From positions 96,892 through 160,891 of the forward strand of contig NZ_JAUCBP010000006.1 of assembly GCF_030362855.1 (NCBI RefSeq): a stretch of DNA of 64,000 nucleotides. Direction: 5' to 3'. The position numbers and the translations under genes were made by a program. The notes under the pieces were generated by a model that saw only the letters and a list, made by a program, of their open reading frames with translations, searched no databases and had not been told where the DNA came from. Source of the DNA: Neoalteromonas arenosi (lineage in GTDB: Bacteria > Pseudomonadota > Gammaproteobacteria > Enterobacterales > Alteromonadaceae). Every line of letters begins with the position of its first letter. The first letter of the stretch is position 1. Below, piece after piece: positions 45,949-54,319 of the stretch.

Positions 45949-48255
45949 ATGGTTTATTCGATGAAGCAACGCTGGATGGATTTAGTGATCGCTCGCCCTT
46001 GGCTAGTTATGATCGTAAATATTATTACGGTTTTTGCCCTAGCGGCTGGCGCGCAATATTTGTACTTCAGGGGGGACTACAAAGTCTTCTTTCACGAAGA
46101 CAATCCGCAGCGTGTGGCATTTGAAGAAATGCAAAACATTTTCAACAAAAACGAAAATGCCAGTATTATTATCGCGCCACCAAATGGCGATGTATTTACC
46201 TCGGAAACGCTCACACTGATTCACGAGTTAACCGAAGCCGCCTGGCAAACCCCGCTATCGACACGTGTCGACTCTATCAGCAACTTTCAACACACTTACT
46301 CTGAATACGATGATTTGATGGTTGAAAGCCTGATTGAGTATCCAGAAGATTTAACTGCTGAAAAAATTGCTCAAGTTAAACAAGTCGCGCTAACAGAGCC
46401 TAACCTTGTAGGGCGTTTGGTTTCTGAGCAAGGTCACGTAGCCGTGGTAAATATTACGGTGCAATTACCCGATGGAGACCAAACCCCAGAAGTCACCGCC
46501 ATTAATCTGTTTGTGCGCGCAATGACCGATGAATTTAAGCAGCGTTATCCGGAGCATGAGTTTCATCATACCGGCATGGTGATGCTTAATAATGCGTTTC
46601 AAGAAGCCGCAAATCAGGATGCTTCAACACTAATACCATTAATGTTTCTAACTATAATCGTCGTTATGTGGTTACTGCTACGATCGTTCAAGTGTACGAT
46701 AGCAACACTGATCATCGTCATTTTCTCGATTATTGCGACCATGGGCTTTGCTGGCTGGACCGGTTTTTATTTAAGCTTATCAACGGTCAATGTGCCGACC
46801 ATGGTAATGACATTAGCCGTGGCCGACTGTATTCATGTTATTTCTTCCATGTTCTTTGCTATGCGCCAGGGCCGCAATAAAGAAGAGGCGATTCGCTATA
46901 GCCTTGATATCAACCTCATGCCGATTGTGATCACCAGTGTTACCACTGCTATCGGCTTTTTAACCTTAAATTTCTCAGCCGTGCCGATCCTCAATGACTT
47001 AGGTAACTTAACCGCATTGGGTGTCATGTTGGCCTGTTGGTTATCGCTGACGTTTTTACCTGCCTTATTGGTTGTATCCAATGTTTCAGTCCCCGTTTCT
47101 GGCGGCCAGCATACTTGGCCGGAAAGTATGGCCAATTGGGTCATAACCTATCACAAGCGCATATTGCCCTATGGTGTCATTGCGTTTGCCGCAGCCATAT
47201 TATTAGCCTTTACCAATGTGCTCAACGATGTCGCCATTGAGTACTTTGATCAGTCCAGTGAGTTTCGCCAGGCGGCTGATTTTCAAACCGAAAACTTAAG
47301 CGGTATGTCGACCGCCGATTTTGGTATTTACACCGAAACGCCTTCTGATATTAACAAGCCTGAAAATTTGCAGTACATCGCGGCGTTTAGTGCCTGGTTA
47401 CGCGCCCAACCTGAAGTCGATCATGTGACGACCTTGTCTGACACGATGAAGCGCTTAAATAAAAACATGCACGCCGACGAGCGAACCATGTATAAGTTGC
47501 CCGCTGAAAAAGAACTTGCCGCACAGTATTTATTGTTATTTGAGATGTCCCTGCCCTATGGTCTTGATTTGAATAATCAAATCGATATCGACAAATCCGC
47601 AACACGGATAATGGTCACCATGCAAAACCTTGGCAGCAATGAATTCGTCGAATTCGAACAACGCGCATTGGATTGGTTTGCTCAGCTTGCACCGAATTTA
47701 CGCATCACGGCGGCCAGTCCCCCCTTGATGTTTGCCCACATCGGTGAAACCAACATGAAAAGTATGATTGAAGGCACCTTACTAGCGTTGGTACTGATTT
47801 CAGGCCTGTTAATATTCGCTCTGCGTTCTTTGCGTATGGGACTGATCAGTTTAATCCCAAACATGTTACCAGCAGGTATTGGCTTTGGTATTTGGGCGCT
47901 GATATCCGGTCAAATCAATATGGCACTTGCCGTAGTGTTAAGTATGACCTTGGGTATTATTGTTGACGACACAGTGCACTTTTTAAGCAAATACAATTAC
48001 GCGCGACAGCGCGGAGACAGCGCGGAAAAAAGTGTTCGCTATGCATTTCAAAGCGTTGGACGAGCATTATTGATTACAACGGTTGTGCTTGCCTTGGGGT
48101 TTGCGGTATTGTCGCTCTCAACGTTTGCGCTTAATGAAGATATGGGTCTACTGACCAGCATCATTATTGTTGTCGCACTGATTGTCGATTTGATCTTTTT
48201 ACCGGCTGCACTGTTGTTTTTTGATCGTAAACAAGCACCAACAAAGCCAGCCTAA
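45949..48255 (+). CDS. MMPL/RND-superfamily exporter
   Basis: A 768-residue membrane protein with two repeats of one helix, a periplasmic loop and five helices. The second repeat has the MMPL-type motif LGIIVDDTVHFLSKY. The equivalent in the first repeat is TLAVADCIHVISSMF, with a single Asp. Members move lipids or other hydrophobic molecules; no adaptor is needed. Start candidates are TTG 45946, ATG 45949 and ATG 45961; none has a strong ribosome site, and 45961 (MKQRWMDLVIARPW) is nearly as likely. Followed 23 bases later by a ThrE-type exporter, possibly in one operon. Confidence 0.88.
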   Translation: MVYSMKQRWMDLVIARPWLVMIVNIITVFALAAGAQYLYFRGDYKVFFHEDNPQRVAFEEMQNIFNKNENASIIIAPPNGDVFTSETLTLIHELTEAAWQTPLSTRVDSISNFQHTYSEYDDLMVESLIEYPEDLTAEKIAQVKQVALTEPNLVGRLVSEQGHVAVVNITVQLPDGDQTPEVTAINLFVRAMTDEFKQRYPEHEFHHTGMVMLNNAFQEAANQDASTLIPLMFLTIIVVMWLLLRSFKCTIATLIIVIFSIIATMGFAGWTGFYLSLSTVNVPTMVMTLAVADCIHVISSMFFAMRQGRNKEEAIRYSLDINLMPIVITSVTTAIGFLTLNFSAVPILNDLGNLTALGVMLACWLSLTFLPALLVVSNVSVPVSGGQHTWPESMANWVITYHKRILPYGVIAFAAAILLAFTNVLNDVAIEYFDQSSEFRQAADFQTENLSGMSTADFGIYTETPSDINKPENLQYIAAFSAWLRAQPEVDHVTTLSDTMKRLNKNMHADERTMYKLPAEKELAAQYLLLFEMSLPYGLDLNNQIDIDKSATRIMVTMQNLGSNEFVEFEQRALDWFAQLAPNLRITAASPPLMFAHIGETNMKSMIEGTLLALVLISGLLIFALRSLRMGLISLIPNMLPAGIGFGIWALISGQINMALAVVLSMTLGIIVDDTVHFLSKYNYARQRGDSAEKSVRYAFQSVGRALLITTVVLALGFAVLSLSTFALNEDMGLLTSIIIVVALIVDLIFLPAALLFFDRKQAPTKPA

Positions 48256-48278
48256 CCATCCCTTAAGACTGAGAAGTA

Positions 48279-49505
48279 GTGGATAAACAAGAATTTATTC
48301 AGATCCGTAAATTTATCGTTAAACTCGGTAAGATGTTACACAAATACGGCACCCCAGCGTTTCGCTGGGAGGCTCATATGTCCGAAGTGGCTGCTTATTT
48401 AAACGTCCATGCAGGCTTTATCAGCACGCCTACGTCGTTGACCTTTGTGATTTGGAGTGACAAGCATGAAGATGAATACAATCATGCAGCCCGCGTTCAG
48501 CCTGGCGATATTGATCTAGGCTCATTATCGCGGACAGACGAACTGGTCAATAAATTGTTGGCTGGTGAGTACACCTTGGCAGAAGCGAATGAAAGACTCG
48601 ATGAGATTGACGAGCTCCCCAATTTCTACAATTCTTTTTTAACCTGCATTGCGTTTGGCTTATCCACTGGCGCCTTTGCCATTGTGATGGGGGCTAGTTT
48701 GGTCGATGCTTACGCGTCTGGCTTTATTGGCCTTATCATGTATTTATTCGCAGCATGGGCGATGCGCAGCAAGCGTGTTAATCACATGCTTGAAGTTGCA
48801 GTCGCACTAGTTGCCGGTTTGTGTGCGTGCGCCATCAGTAGTTTTATCGACCCAGCGATTAACATCCGTCTAGTTGTCCTCTCGTCAATTATCATATTTA
48901 TCCCCGGACTGGCGTTGACCATAGGACTTGCCGAATTATCATCACGGCACTTGGTATCGGGCACTGCGCGCGTAATGGATGCATTGATGCAACTGTTTAA
49001 GCTGTATTTTGGCGCCTTCTTGGGGATAGCCTTAGGCTTCACTCTGTTCAGTGAAGTCGCAATGACAACCACTGAGGCCTTACCCAAATGGGCGATTTTT
49101 GTTGCCGTATTAATCTTGTGTTCGGCACTTGTGATTATCTTTAAAATCCGAATAAAACACGCTCCCTGGGCAATAACCTGCGGTTTTATTGGTTATTTCG
49201 GCACCTACTGGGCGTCGAAATACTTGGAATTTGGTCTGGGCACCTTCGTGGGGGCATTTGCTGTTGGTGTATTTGCTAACCTGTTCACTCGGATAGCCAA
49301 CGCACCCGCCAGTATAGTGCTGATGCAAGGTTTAATCGTACTGGTACCGGGCTCTAAAACGTATATTGGATTGAATTCATTTGTCTCAGGCCAAGATTTT
49401 GTCTCGACTGACCATATTGGCCAAGAAACTTTTGTTATTTTCATGTCATTGGTTGCTGGATTAATATTTGCAAACGTCATAATGCCGACCAAGAAAGCAC
49501 TCTGA
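48279..49505 (+). CDS. ThrE-type threonine/serine exporter family protein
   Basis: A 408-residue membrane protein combining the N-terminal ThrE/DUF1212 half (FIVKLGKMLHKYGTPAFRWE, then VHAGFISTPTSLTFVIW) with the C-terminal DUF3815-like half (ACVITCG-like segment ITCGFIGYFGTYWA, then ILVPGSKTYIGLNSF-like LIVLVPGSKTYIGLNS). About ten membrane helices. The start is GTG with GAGAAG upstream. The amino-acid substrate is a family-based guess. Confidence 0.86.
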   Translation: MDKQEFIQIRKFIVKLGKMLHKYGTPAFRWEAHMSEVAAYLNVHAGFISTPTSLTFVIWSDKHEDEYNHAARVQPGDIDLGSLSRTDELVNKLLAGEYTLAEANERLDEIDELPNFYNSFLTCIAFGLSTGAFAIVMGASLVDAYASGFIGLIMYLFAAWAMRSKRVNHMLEVAVALVAGLCACAISSFIDPAINIRLVVLSSIIIFIPGLALTIGLAELSSRHLVSGTARVMDALMQLFKLYFGAFLGIALGFTLFSEVAMTTTEALPKWAIFVAVLILCSALVIIFKIRIKHAPWAITCGFIGYFGTYWASKYLEFGLGTFVGAFAVGVFANLFTRIANAPASIVLMQGLIVLVPGSKTYIGLNSFVSGQDFVSTDHIGQETFVIFMSLVAGLIFANVIMPTKKAL

Positions 49506-49555
49506 CGATAAATTCAGTGTACTGTCGGACGTATCAAAAAAACGTTGAAAACGCC

Positions 49556-50305
49556 CTAGCTACACACTTTACAATCAGCTTGTTTAGTGACATTAAAACG
49601 TTGCCAACTGAACTGACGAGCATCAAATACGTGTAATCCATTGCGCGTTGGCTCGCCCAATTTAAGTAATAGTTTTATCGCTTCCAATGCTTGTGCAGCA
49701 CCGACAATACCGACAACAGGTGCAAGCACACCTGCCTCAGCACAACTTAAGTCAGACTCTGCGAAAAAGCGACTCAAACAGGCATAACACGCCGTATTTT
49801 GTTTGGGAATTACACTGAACAAATGACCTTCCATGCGAATAGCGGCGCCAATCACCAATGGTTTCTCAGCCGCTACACATGCGCTGTTGATGACATTACG
49901 ACTGATTAAGTTGTCGGTACAGTCCAGCACTACATCGTGGCTACTTACCTGCTTCGCCAAGGCCATTTCATCTAAACGCTCGGATATGGTAGCGAGCGAC
50001 AGATCAGGCCGCAACGCTTCGAGTGCTTGCTTAGCTGAGTCAACTTTAAGCATTCCCAGTGTTGCCTCAGAATGTAAGACTTGGCGCTGCAAGTTTGACA
50101 CTTCAACGACATCGTCATCAACCAAGGTTAGGTGTCCGACACCAGAAGTTGCCAAATACTGCGCAGCTGCGCAACCGAGCCCCCCAATTCCGATAATCAA
50201 AACTCTGCTAGCCAATAGCCGTTCTTGACCGTCTAGGTCAATGCCGGGCAGATTGATTTGGCGACTATAACGCACTGCTTGGGCGGTAGATATTTCGAGA
50301 GTCAT
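49556..50305 (-). CDS. moeB: MoeB/ThiF-type adenylyltransferase
   Basis: A ubiquitin-E1-like enzyme of 249 residues that adenylates the C-terminal glycine of a sulfur-carrier protein (MoaD or ThiS). YSRQINLPGIDLDGQERLL, the nucleotide-binding LIIGIGGLGCAAAQYLATSG, the NLQRQVLH Arg finger, DCTDN and two CxxC pairs (CYAC, CKVC) for zinc. MoeB is preferred because moaA is in the window and there are no thiamine genes; ThiF cannot be excluded. Confidence 0.86.
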   Translation of the reverse strand: MTLEISTAQAVRYSRQINLPGIDLDGQERLLASRVLIIGIGGLGCAAAQYLATSGVGHLTLVDDDVVEVSNLQRQVLHSEATLGMLKVDSAKQALEALRPDLSLATISERLDEMALAKQVSSHDVVLDCTDNLISRNVINSACVAAEKPLVIGAAIRMEGHLFSVIPKQNTACYACLSRFFAESDLSCAEAGVLAPVVGIVGAAQALEAIKLLLKLGEPTRNGLHVFDARQFSWQRFNVTKQADCKVCS

Positions 50306-50483
50306 AACACTACGAGTCAGTATAATTAGCTTGGAGTTGTAGCATTACTCTTATGTTGCTGCAAACTTTACGATTGCGCGTCCCGCAGATTTCGCTATGC
50401 TTTTGGCTCTATCGATGAATTTAAGGGGCGTAAGCGCGCCATTCAATGAAATCGTGTTTTTAATTTTTGTTGTTGAGGTCTTC

Positions 50484-52328
50484 ATGCGTACTGTCGCTTT
50501 GAGTTTACTGTTGTTAACCACTGTCACGGCTTGCTCTGAGCCACCGCAATCGAGCGCTGCTCAAAAGCGTCCTACTGAATTTGTGCCGCCACAAGGCTCT
50601 GTCATTGAAGCCAATGTGCAAGTGACCATGCGCGATGGTGCGCGCCTGAATACACTGGTGATTTTGCCTCCTGTGGCGCAGACCGAAAAAGTGCCCGCGA
50701 TAATGATCAGAACGCCGTATAAAACGGAAGTTAGGCCAGGCTCGGTATTGCATGAAACACTGTTAAACAAAGGCTATGCAGTCGTTATGCAGCACGAGCG
50801 TGGTCGTTATTTCAGTGAAGGCGAGTTCAATATGCTCGGTGGTGCATTAGAAGACGGTTGGGATACCATGGACTGGATTGTCGAGCAATCCTGGTCAAAC
50901 GGCTCAATAGGTACTTATGGGTGCTCATCATCAGGCGAAAACCAGTTGCAACTGGGCAATGCCAACCACCCCGCTCACAAAGCCATGGTTATTGGCTCAT
51001 CGGGTGTTGGCGTGGCTGAAGCTGGGCCGTTTCGCGAACAAGGTAACTTTTGGCGTGGCGGTGTTTGGCAGCAGGGCTGGATGAATTATTTCCACCAAGC
51101 CATGCACCAGGAATGGCCGCAGTTCCCGCCTGAACTGACTAACGAAGAACGGCAAAAAATCATCGGCCATTTTAGCTTGAGCAATGCCGGTTATAAAATC
51201 CCTTCCAGCACCTACAATCAAACGCGTATGCACTTGCCGATGATTGACATCATGGACGAACTTAATTCGCCTCGTAATGAGGTGCCCAGCTATTTGCAAA
51301 TGGGCCCCGTTGATCCGAGCTGGGGCGTGAATCGCATCAGTGAAGGCGAGGCAATAAACATCCCTGCCCTATGGTTTGAAAGCTTGTATGACATATCAGC
51401 ACGTTCAACCTTGGCCTATTTTGAATGGAATCGCGCAACCAACGCAGCCGCCGGTCGCGACAACCAAAAACTGCGCTTAACCCAAGGTGGCCACTGTTCA
51501 TTTGGGCGCGCAAGTGTTGAAACTGAGACGGCTAAAATGGGCGATCTTGAACTGGGCGATATGCGTTATGACTATGTGGCCGAGGTAACCGGCTGGTTTG
51601 ATCAATGGCTAAAAGCAGTACCTGAAACGGGGTCCACAGCGGCTTACACCGCTTATCTTGGCAATGGCCAGTGGCATCAAACAGACAGCATGCCAATGAA
51701 CGGCAATCAAACATGGTACTTAAATGGCGATGGCTCACTCGCGATGCAGCACAGCAGTGCCGTTAAGACGATAAGTTATCAATATGATCCAGCCAATCCC
51801 GTACCTAGTGTTGGTGGTGAAATCTACGGCGAAGGTGATGACCATGAAGATGGCAGTTTTGATCAGACTAAACTGCATAGCCGTCAAGACGTGCTGGTCT
51901 TTACGTCTGAACCGTTGGAGCAAGCCCTTAGTGTGTTCGGTTTAGCAAATGTTCGTTTAACCGTATCCTCAGACCAGCCTGATACCGACTTTACGGTAAA
52001 AATTAATCAGGTATTACCTGATGGGCGTGCGTTTAATTTGGGCGATACCATTTTGCGTATGCGCTACCGCGACGGGCTAGAGCAAGAAGTGTTTATGACT
52101 GCTGGAGAAGCCTATACGATTGAGCTGCCACCTATCCCACTGTCGCGCACAGTCGCTGCTGGTCATCGCTTACAAGTGGAAGTTTCTTCGAGCAACTTCC
52201 CTTCATATGCGCGTAACTTAAACACGGCAGCCAACCCGTACACATCGACTGAAACCGCGATTGCAACTAACAGTATTCATCTGGGTGAAGGTGTTACCGC
52301 AGAGATTGTTTTACCGGTAATTGAATAA
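50484..52328 (+). CDS. lipoprotein X-Pro peptidase / CocE-NonD family hydrolase
   Basis: An exported alpha/beta hydrolase of 614 residues from ATG 50484 (GAGG eight bases upstream). A lipoprotein signal MRTVALSLLLLTTVTAC is followed by the S15-type catalytic domain. The nucleophile Ser lies in GTYGCSSSGENQL, the Asp probably in WFESLYDISARS and the His in TQGGHCSFGRAS. A C-terminal jelly-roll (from about residue 400, with DVLVFTSEPLEQALSVFG) is typical. Members cleave X-Pro peptides, cocaine-type esters or beta-lactam esters; the substrate here is unknown. Confidence 0.9.
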   Translation: MRTVALSLLLLTTVTACSEPPQSSAAQKRPTEFVPPQGSVIEANVQVTMRDGARLNTLVILPPVAQTEKVPAIMIRTPYKTEVRPGSVLHETLLNKGYAVVMQHERGRYFSEGEFNMLGGALEDGWDTMDWIVEQSWSNGSIGTYGCSSSGENQLQLGNANHPAHKAMVIGSSGVGVAEAGPFREQGNFWRGGVWQQGWMNYFHQAMHQEWPQFPPELTNEERQKIIGHFSLSNAGYKIPSSTYNQTRMHLPMIDIMDELNSPRNEVPSYLQMGPVDPSWGVNRISEGEAINIPALWFESLYDISARSTLAYFEWNRATNAAAGRDNQKLRLTQGGHCSFGRASVETETAKMGDLELGDMRYDYVAEVTGWFDQWLKAVPETGSTAAYTAYLGNGQWHQTDSMPMNGNQTWYLNGDGSLAMQHSSAVKTISYQYDPANPVPSVGGEIYGEGDDHEDGSFDQTKLHSRQDVLVFTSEPLEQALSVFGLANVRLTVSSDQPDTDFTVKINQVLPDGRAFNLGDTILRMRYRDGLEQEVFMTAGEAYTIELPPIPLSRTVAAGHRLQVEVSSSNFPSYARNLNTAANPYTSTETAIATNSIHLGEGVTAEIVLPVIE

Positions 52329-52332
52329 AGGC

Positions 52333-52355
52333 GAGCTGACCGCTTTGGTCAGCTC
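52333..52355 (+). terminator. possible terminator hairpin after the CocE-like gene
   Basis: A perfect 9-bp stem GAGCTGACC/GGTCAGCTC with a 5-base loop, four bases after the stop. No T-run follows, so it may be a weak or Rho-assisted terminator. Confidence 0.5.
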
Positions 52356-52468
52356 TAACGGGTTAAAAGTCCGCATGTGCATAGTTTTAAGCTAACTGCC
52401 GCTTATAACCTCTGAGCCCCCAAACGCACGCCTTCCAGATCAGTAGTTGGCGTGTAGATATGACTACT

Positions 52469-52849
52469 CTACTTGCCACTAAGTGTTTGCAATATTGGGC
52501 AGGGTTCATCATTACTTCTTCGACATGCATCGACGAGCTCAGCCAGAAATTTTTTAGCCGTTTCTAATTCTTGGATTTTACGTTCAAGAAGACACATCTT
52601 TTGTTCAGACATCTGCCTGATTGTAGTTTTATCGTTTGATGCATCAAGTCGGTTCAGCTTTTTTATATCTGCCAACGAAAATCCCGCTAACTTAGCACTT
52701 TGAATAAAAGCGATTCTTTCGACGTGCTTTGTCGTGTAATGACGAAAGGCACCTGGAGATTCGGGAATAGGCAACAAATTTTCGCGATGATAATAACGAA
52801 CAGTTTCCACACTCACGCCAGTATGTTTCGCAAACTCTCCCACTTTCAT
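52469..52849 (-). CDS. MerR-family metal regulator, CueR-like
   Basis: A 126-residue MerR protein: winged helix with GEFAKHTGVSVETVRYYHRE at the N-terminus, dimerisation helix at about 80-105, and a metal loop with Cys109 and Cys117 in the C-x7-C spacing used by CueR for Cu(I)/Ag(I) (C109 RRSNDEP C117 PIL). The position that is Cys in MerR and ZntR is not Cys, as in CueR. Start ATG 52849 follows GAGGTG. It is divergent from the glutaredoxin-MauE gene, whose promoter has the unusual spacing of MerR targets. A copper sensor is the likely role; divalent metals are less likely. Confidence 0.9.
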   Translation of the reverse strand: MKVGEFAKHTGVSVETVRYYHRENLLPIPESPGAFRHYTTKHVERIAFIQSAKLAGFSLADIKKLNRLDASNDKTTIRQMSEQKMCLLERKIQELETAKKFLAELVDACRRSNDEPCPILQTLSGK

Positions 52850-52884
52850 AATCACCTCATACGACAAGTTTGATCAAATTCCAC

Positions 52885-52916
52885 TTGACACCGTAGTAAA
52901 GTACGCAGTTTATCAT
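52885..52916 (+). promoter_or_regulatory. MerR-type promoter of the copper cluster
   Basis: A -35 TTGACA (52885-52890) and -10 TATCAT (52911-52916) are separated by 20 bases, the overlong spacing that MerR-family activators correct by twisting DNA. Inside the spacer CGTA (52892-52895) and TACG (52902-52905) form an imperfect dyad, the probable regulator site. It lies between the merR and glutaredoxin-MauE starts. Confidence 0.72.
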
Positions 52917-52949
52917 TTCATCGTGTTTTCACAAATAAGGTGACTGACA

Positions 52950-53693
52950 ATGAGTAAATCAGCAACGCTATATCGTATGGAAACCGACGCCCATACTTGT
53001 CCCTTTGGGCTTCGTGCCAAAGATTTGTTGCGGCGAAACGGTTTCCAGATAGACGATAAAATTTTGACCTCTCGGGCAGAGGTGGACGAGCTGAAATCTA
53101 AACTTGATGTTAAGACTACGCCTCAAATCATCATTAATGATAAGCGAATTGGCGGTTTTGAAGACTTGCAACGTCACTTAGGAATCGCTACAAAAGATAA
53201 AAATAAAACCACTTATTTTCCTGTGATGGCTGTGTTTGGTGTCGCAGCATTACTTGCATGTGCTATTGCATATCCTTTTGCTGGTGAATTAGAGATACAA
53301 ACTCTGGTAATGCATTTCATCGGACTATCTATGATTATGCTTGGTTTACTTAAACTGCAAAACTTGCAAGCTTTCGTTAACGGCTTTCTTGGATATGACT
53401 TACTAGCACGCCGATATGTGCCCTATGCTTTTACTTACCCCTATGCTGAAGTCCTCGGAGGCCTTTTGATGGTCGCTGGGACGTTATCCGTGATTTCCAT
53501 TCCTATCATGTTGTTTATCGGCGGTATTGGTGGCGTGTCAGTGATCAAAGCTGTATACATCGACAAACGTGAGCTGAAATGTGCTTGTGTCGGTGGCGAT
53601 TCCAACGTACCTCTCGGCTTTGTATCATTTTCAGAAAATGCGGTGATGTTCGGAGCTGCGATTTGGATGTTGTTCCACCAATTGTTTATTTAA
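52950..53693 (+). CDS. glutaredoxin-MauE fusion membrane protein
   Basis: A 247-residue fusion. Residues 1-80 form a glutaredoxin fold with a single active-site cysteine in HTCPFG (Cys17), the cis-proline TTP (56-58) and GGF (68-70). Residues 90-247 are a four-helix MauE/DoxX-like membrane domain with a C-x-C (Cys211, Cys213) before VPLGFVSFSEN. MauE proteins serve thiol-disulfide exchange across the membrane. First gene after the MerR promoter, and so probably the best-induced. Likely role: reducing thiols or delivering electrons during copper stress (inference). Confidence 0.86.
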   Translation: MSKSATLYRMETDAHTCPFGLRAKDLLRRNGFQIDDKILTSRAEVDELKSKLDVKTTPQIIINDKRIGGFEDLQRHLGIATKDKNKTTYFPVMAVFGVAALLACAIAYPFAGELEIQTLVMHFIGLSMIMLGLLKLQNLQAFVNGFLGYDLLARRYVPYAFTYPYAEVLGGLLMVAGTLSVISIPIMLFIGGIGGVSVIKAVYIDKRELKCACVGGDSNVPLGFVSFSENAVMFGAAIWMLFHQLFI

Positions 53694-53719
53694 TCGATGT
53701 TATTAATTATACTGGTGGG

Positions 53720-54172
53720 ATGAAAATGCCAAAGCAACTTGCGACGATCGTTATGATGTTGACGCTCCTTATCACACAGATAAGTGGAGCGTTTGCCCCT
53801 GTTATGGCATTTTCTTTGACGCCAGACATGCCTTGTTCAATGCATTTAGCACCCCAGCATTCTTCCCAGTCCGGGGCTCACGCTGAATCCTTGAATGACA
53901 CCCACATGGCAAAATCCAAGATGTCTGAGTCCACAATTTCGGAACATGGCATGTCCATGGAAATGGATTGTTGTGACACTGACGATGTGAATGTTTGCTG
54001 CGATGGACAATGTGGATGCTTCGCGTTTGCTGCAACCTATGTGTTTATACAAGCTCAATTCTCTGACGAGAAAATGCCTAGTACAAACGACGCAATCAGA
54101 CACGTTTCGTCACCGCCTCACTCTGCCTTCTCAGCGCTTCTTATTCGGCCCCCAATCCAGTTTCACGCCTAA
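53720..54172 (+). CDS. secreted Cys/His/Met-rich protein, possible copper binder
   Basis: A 150-residue protein from ATG 53720 (GGTGGG upstream). The N-terminal signal or anchor (ATIVMMLTLLITQISGAFA) is followed by a His/Met-rich stretch (40-82) and a cysteine cluster: Cys84, 85, 93, 94, 98, 100 (DCCDTDDVNVCCDGQCGC). The C-terminus has a hydrophobic patch (101-112). The composition fits a periplasmic metal binder; it resembles CopL/DUF2946-type proteins found beside copper genes, but I cannot assign it firmly. It lies between the Grx-MauE and channel genes. Confidence 0.75.
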   Translation: MKMPKQLATIVMMLTLLITQISGAFAPVMAFSLTPDMPCSMHLAPQHSSQSGAHAESLNDTHMAKSKMSESTISEHGMSMEMDCCDTDDVNVCCDGQCGCFAFAATYVFIQAQFSDEKMPSTNDAIRHVSSPPHSAFSALLIRPPIQFHA

Positions 54173-54319
54173 TCAACGCATATACCTTAGCGACTAATTG
54201 ATCAATTTAGATCGGTTAATGTACTTACACCTGCCCGTTTGCCACTTTAAAGCATTTTTTGGTGCGGTCGTACACATCACTTTCGCTAATCGCAAACTCT
54301 TTTTTGCTGGGGATCCAAA

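Noticed and set aside
52329..52468. Attachment site of a genomic island paired with tRNA-Ser
   Set aside because: I looked for a copy of the tRNA-Ser 3' end near the far edge of the copper cluster and found none; no integrase or transposase gene is in the window.
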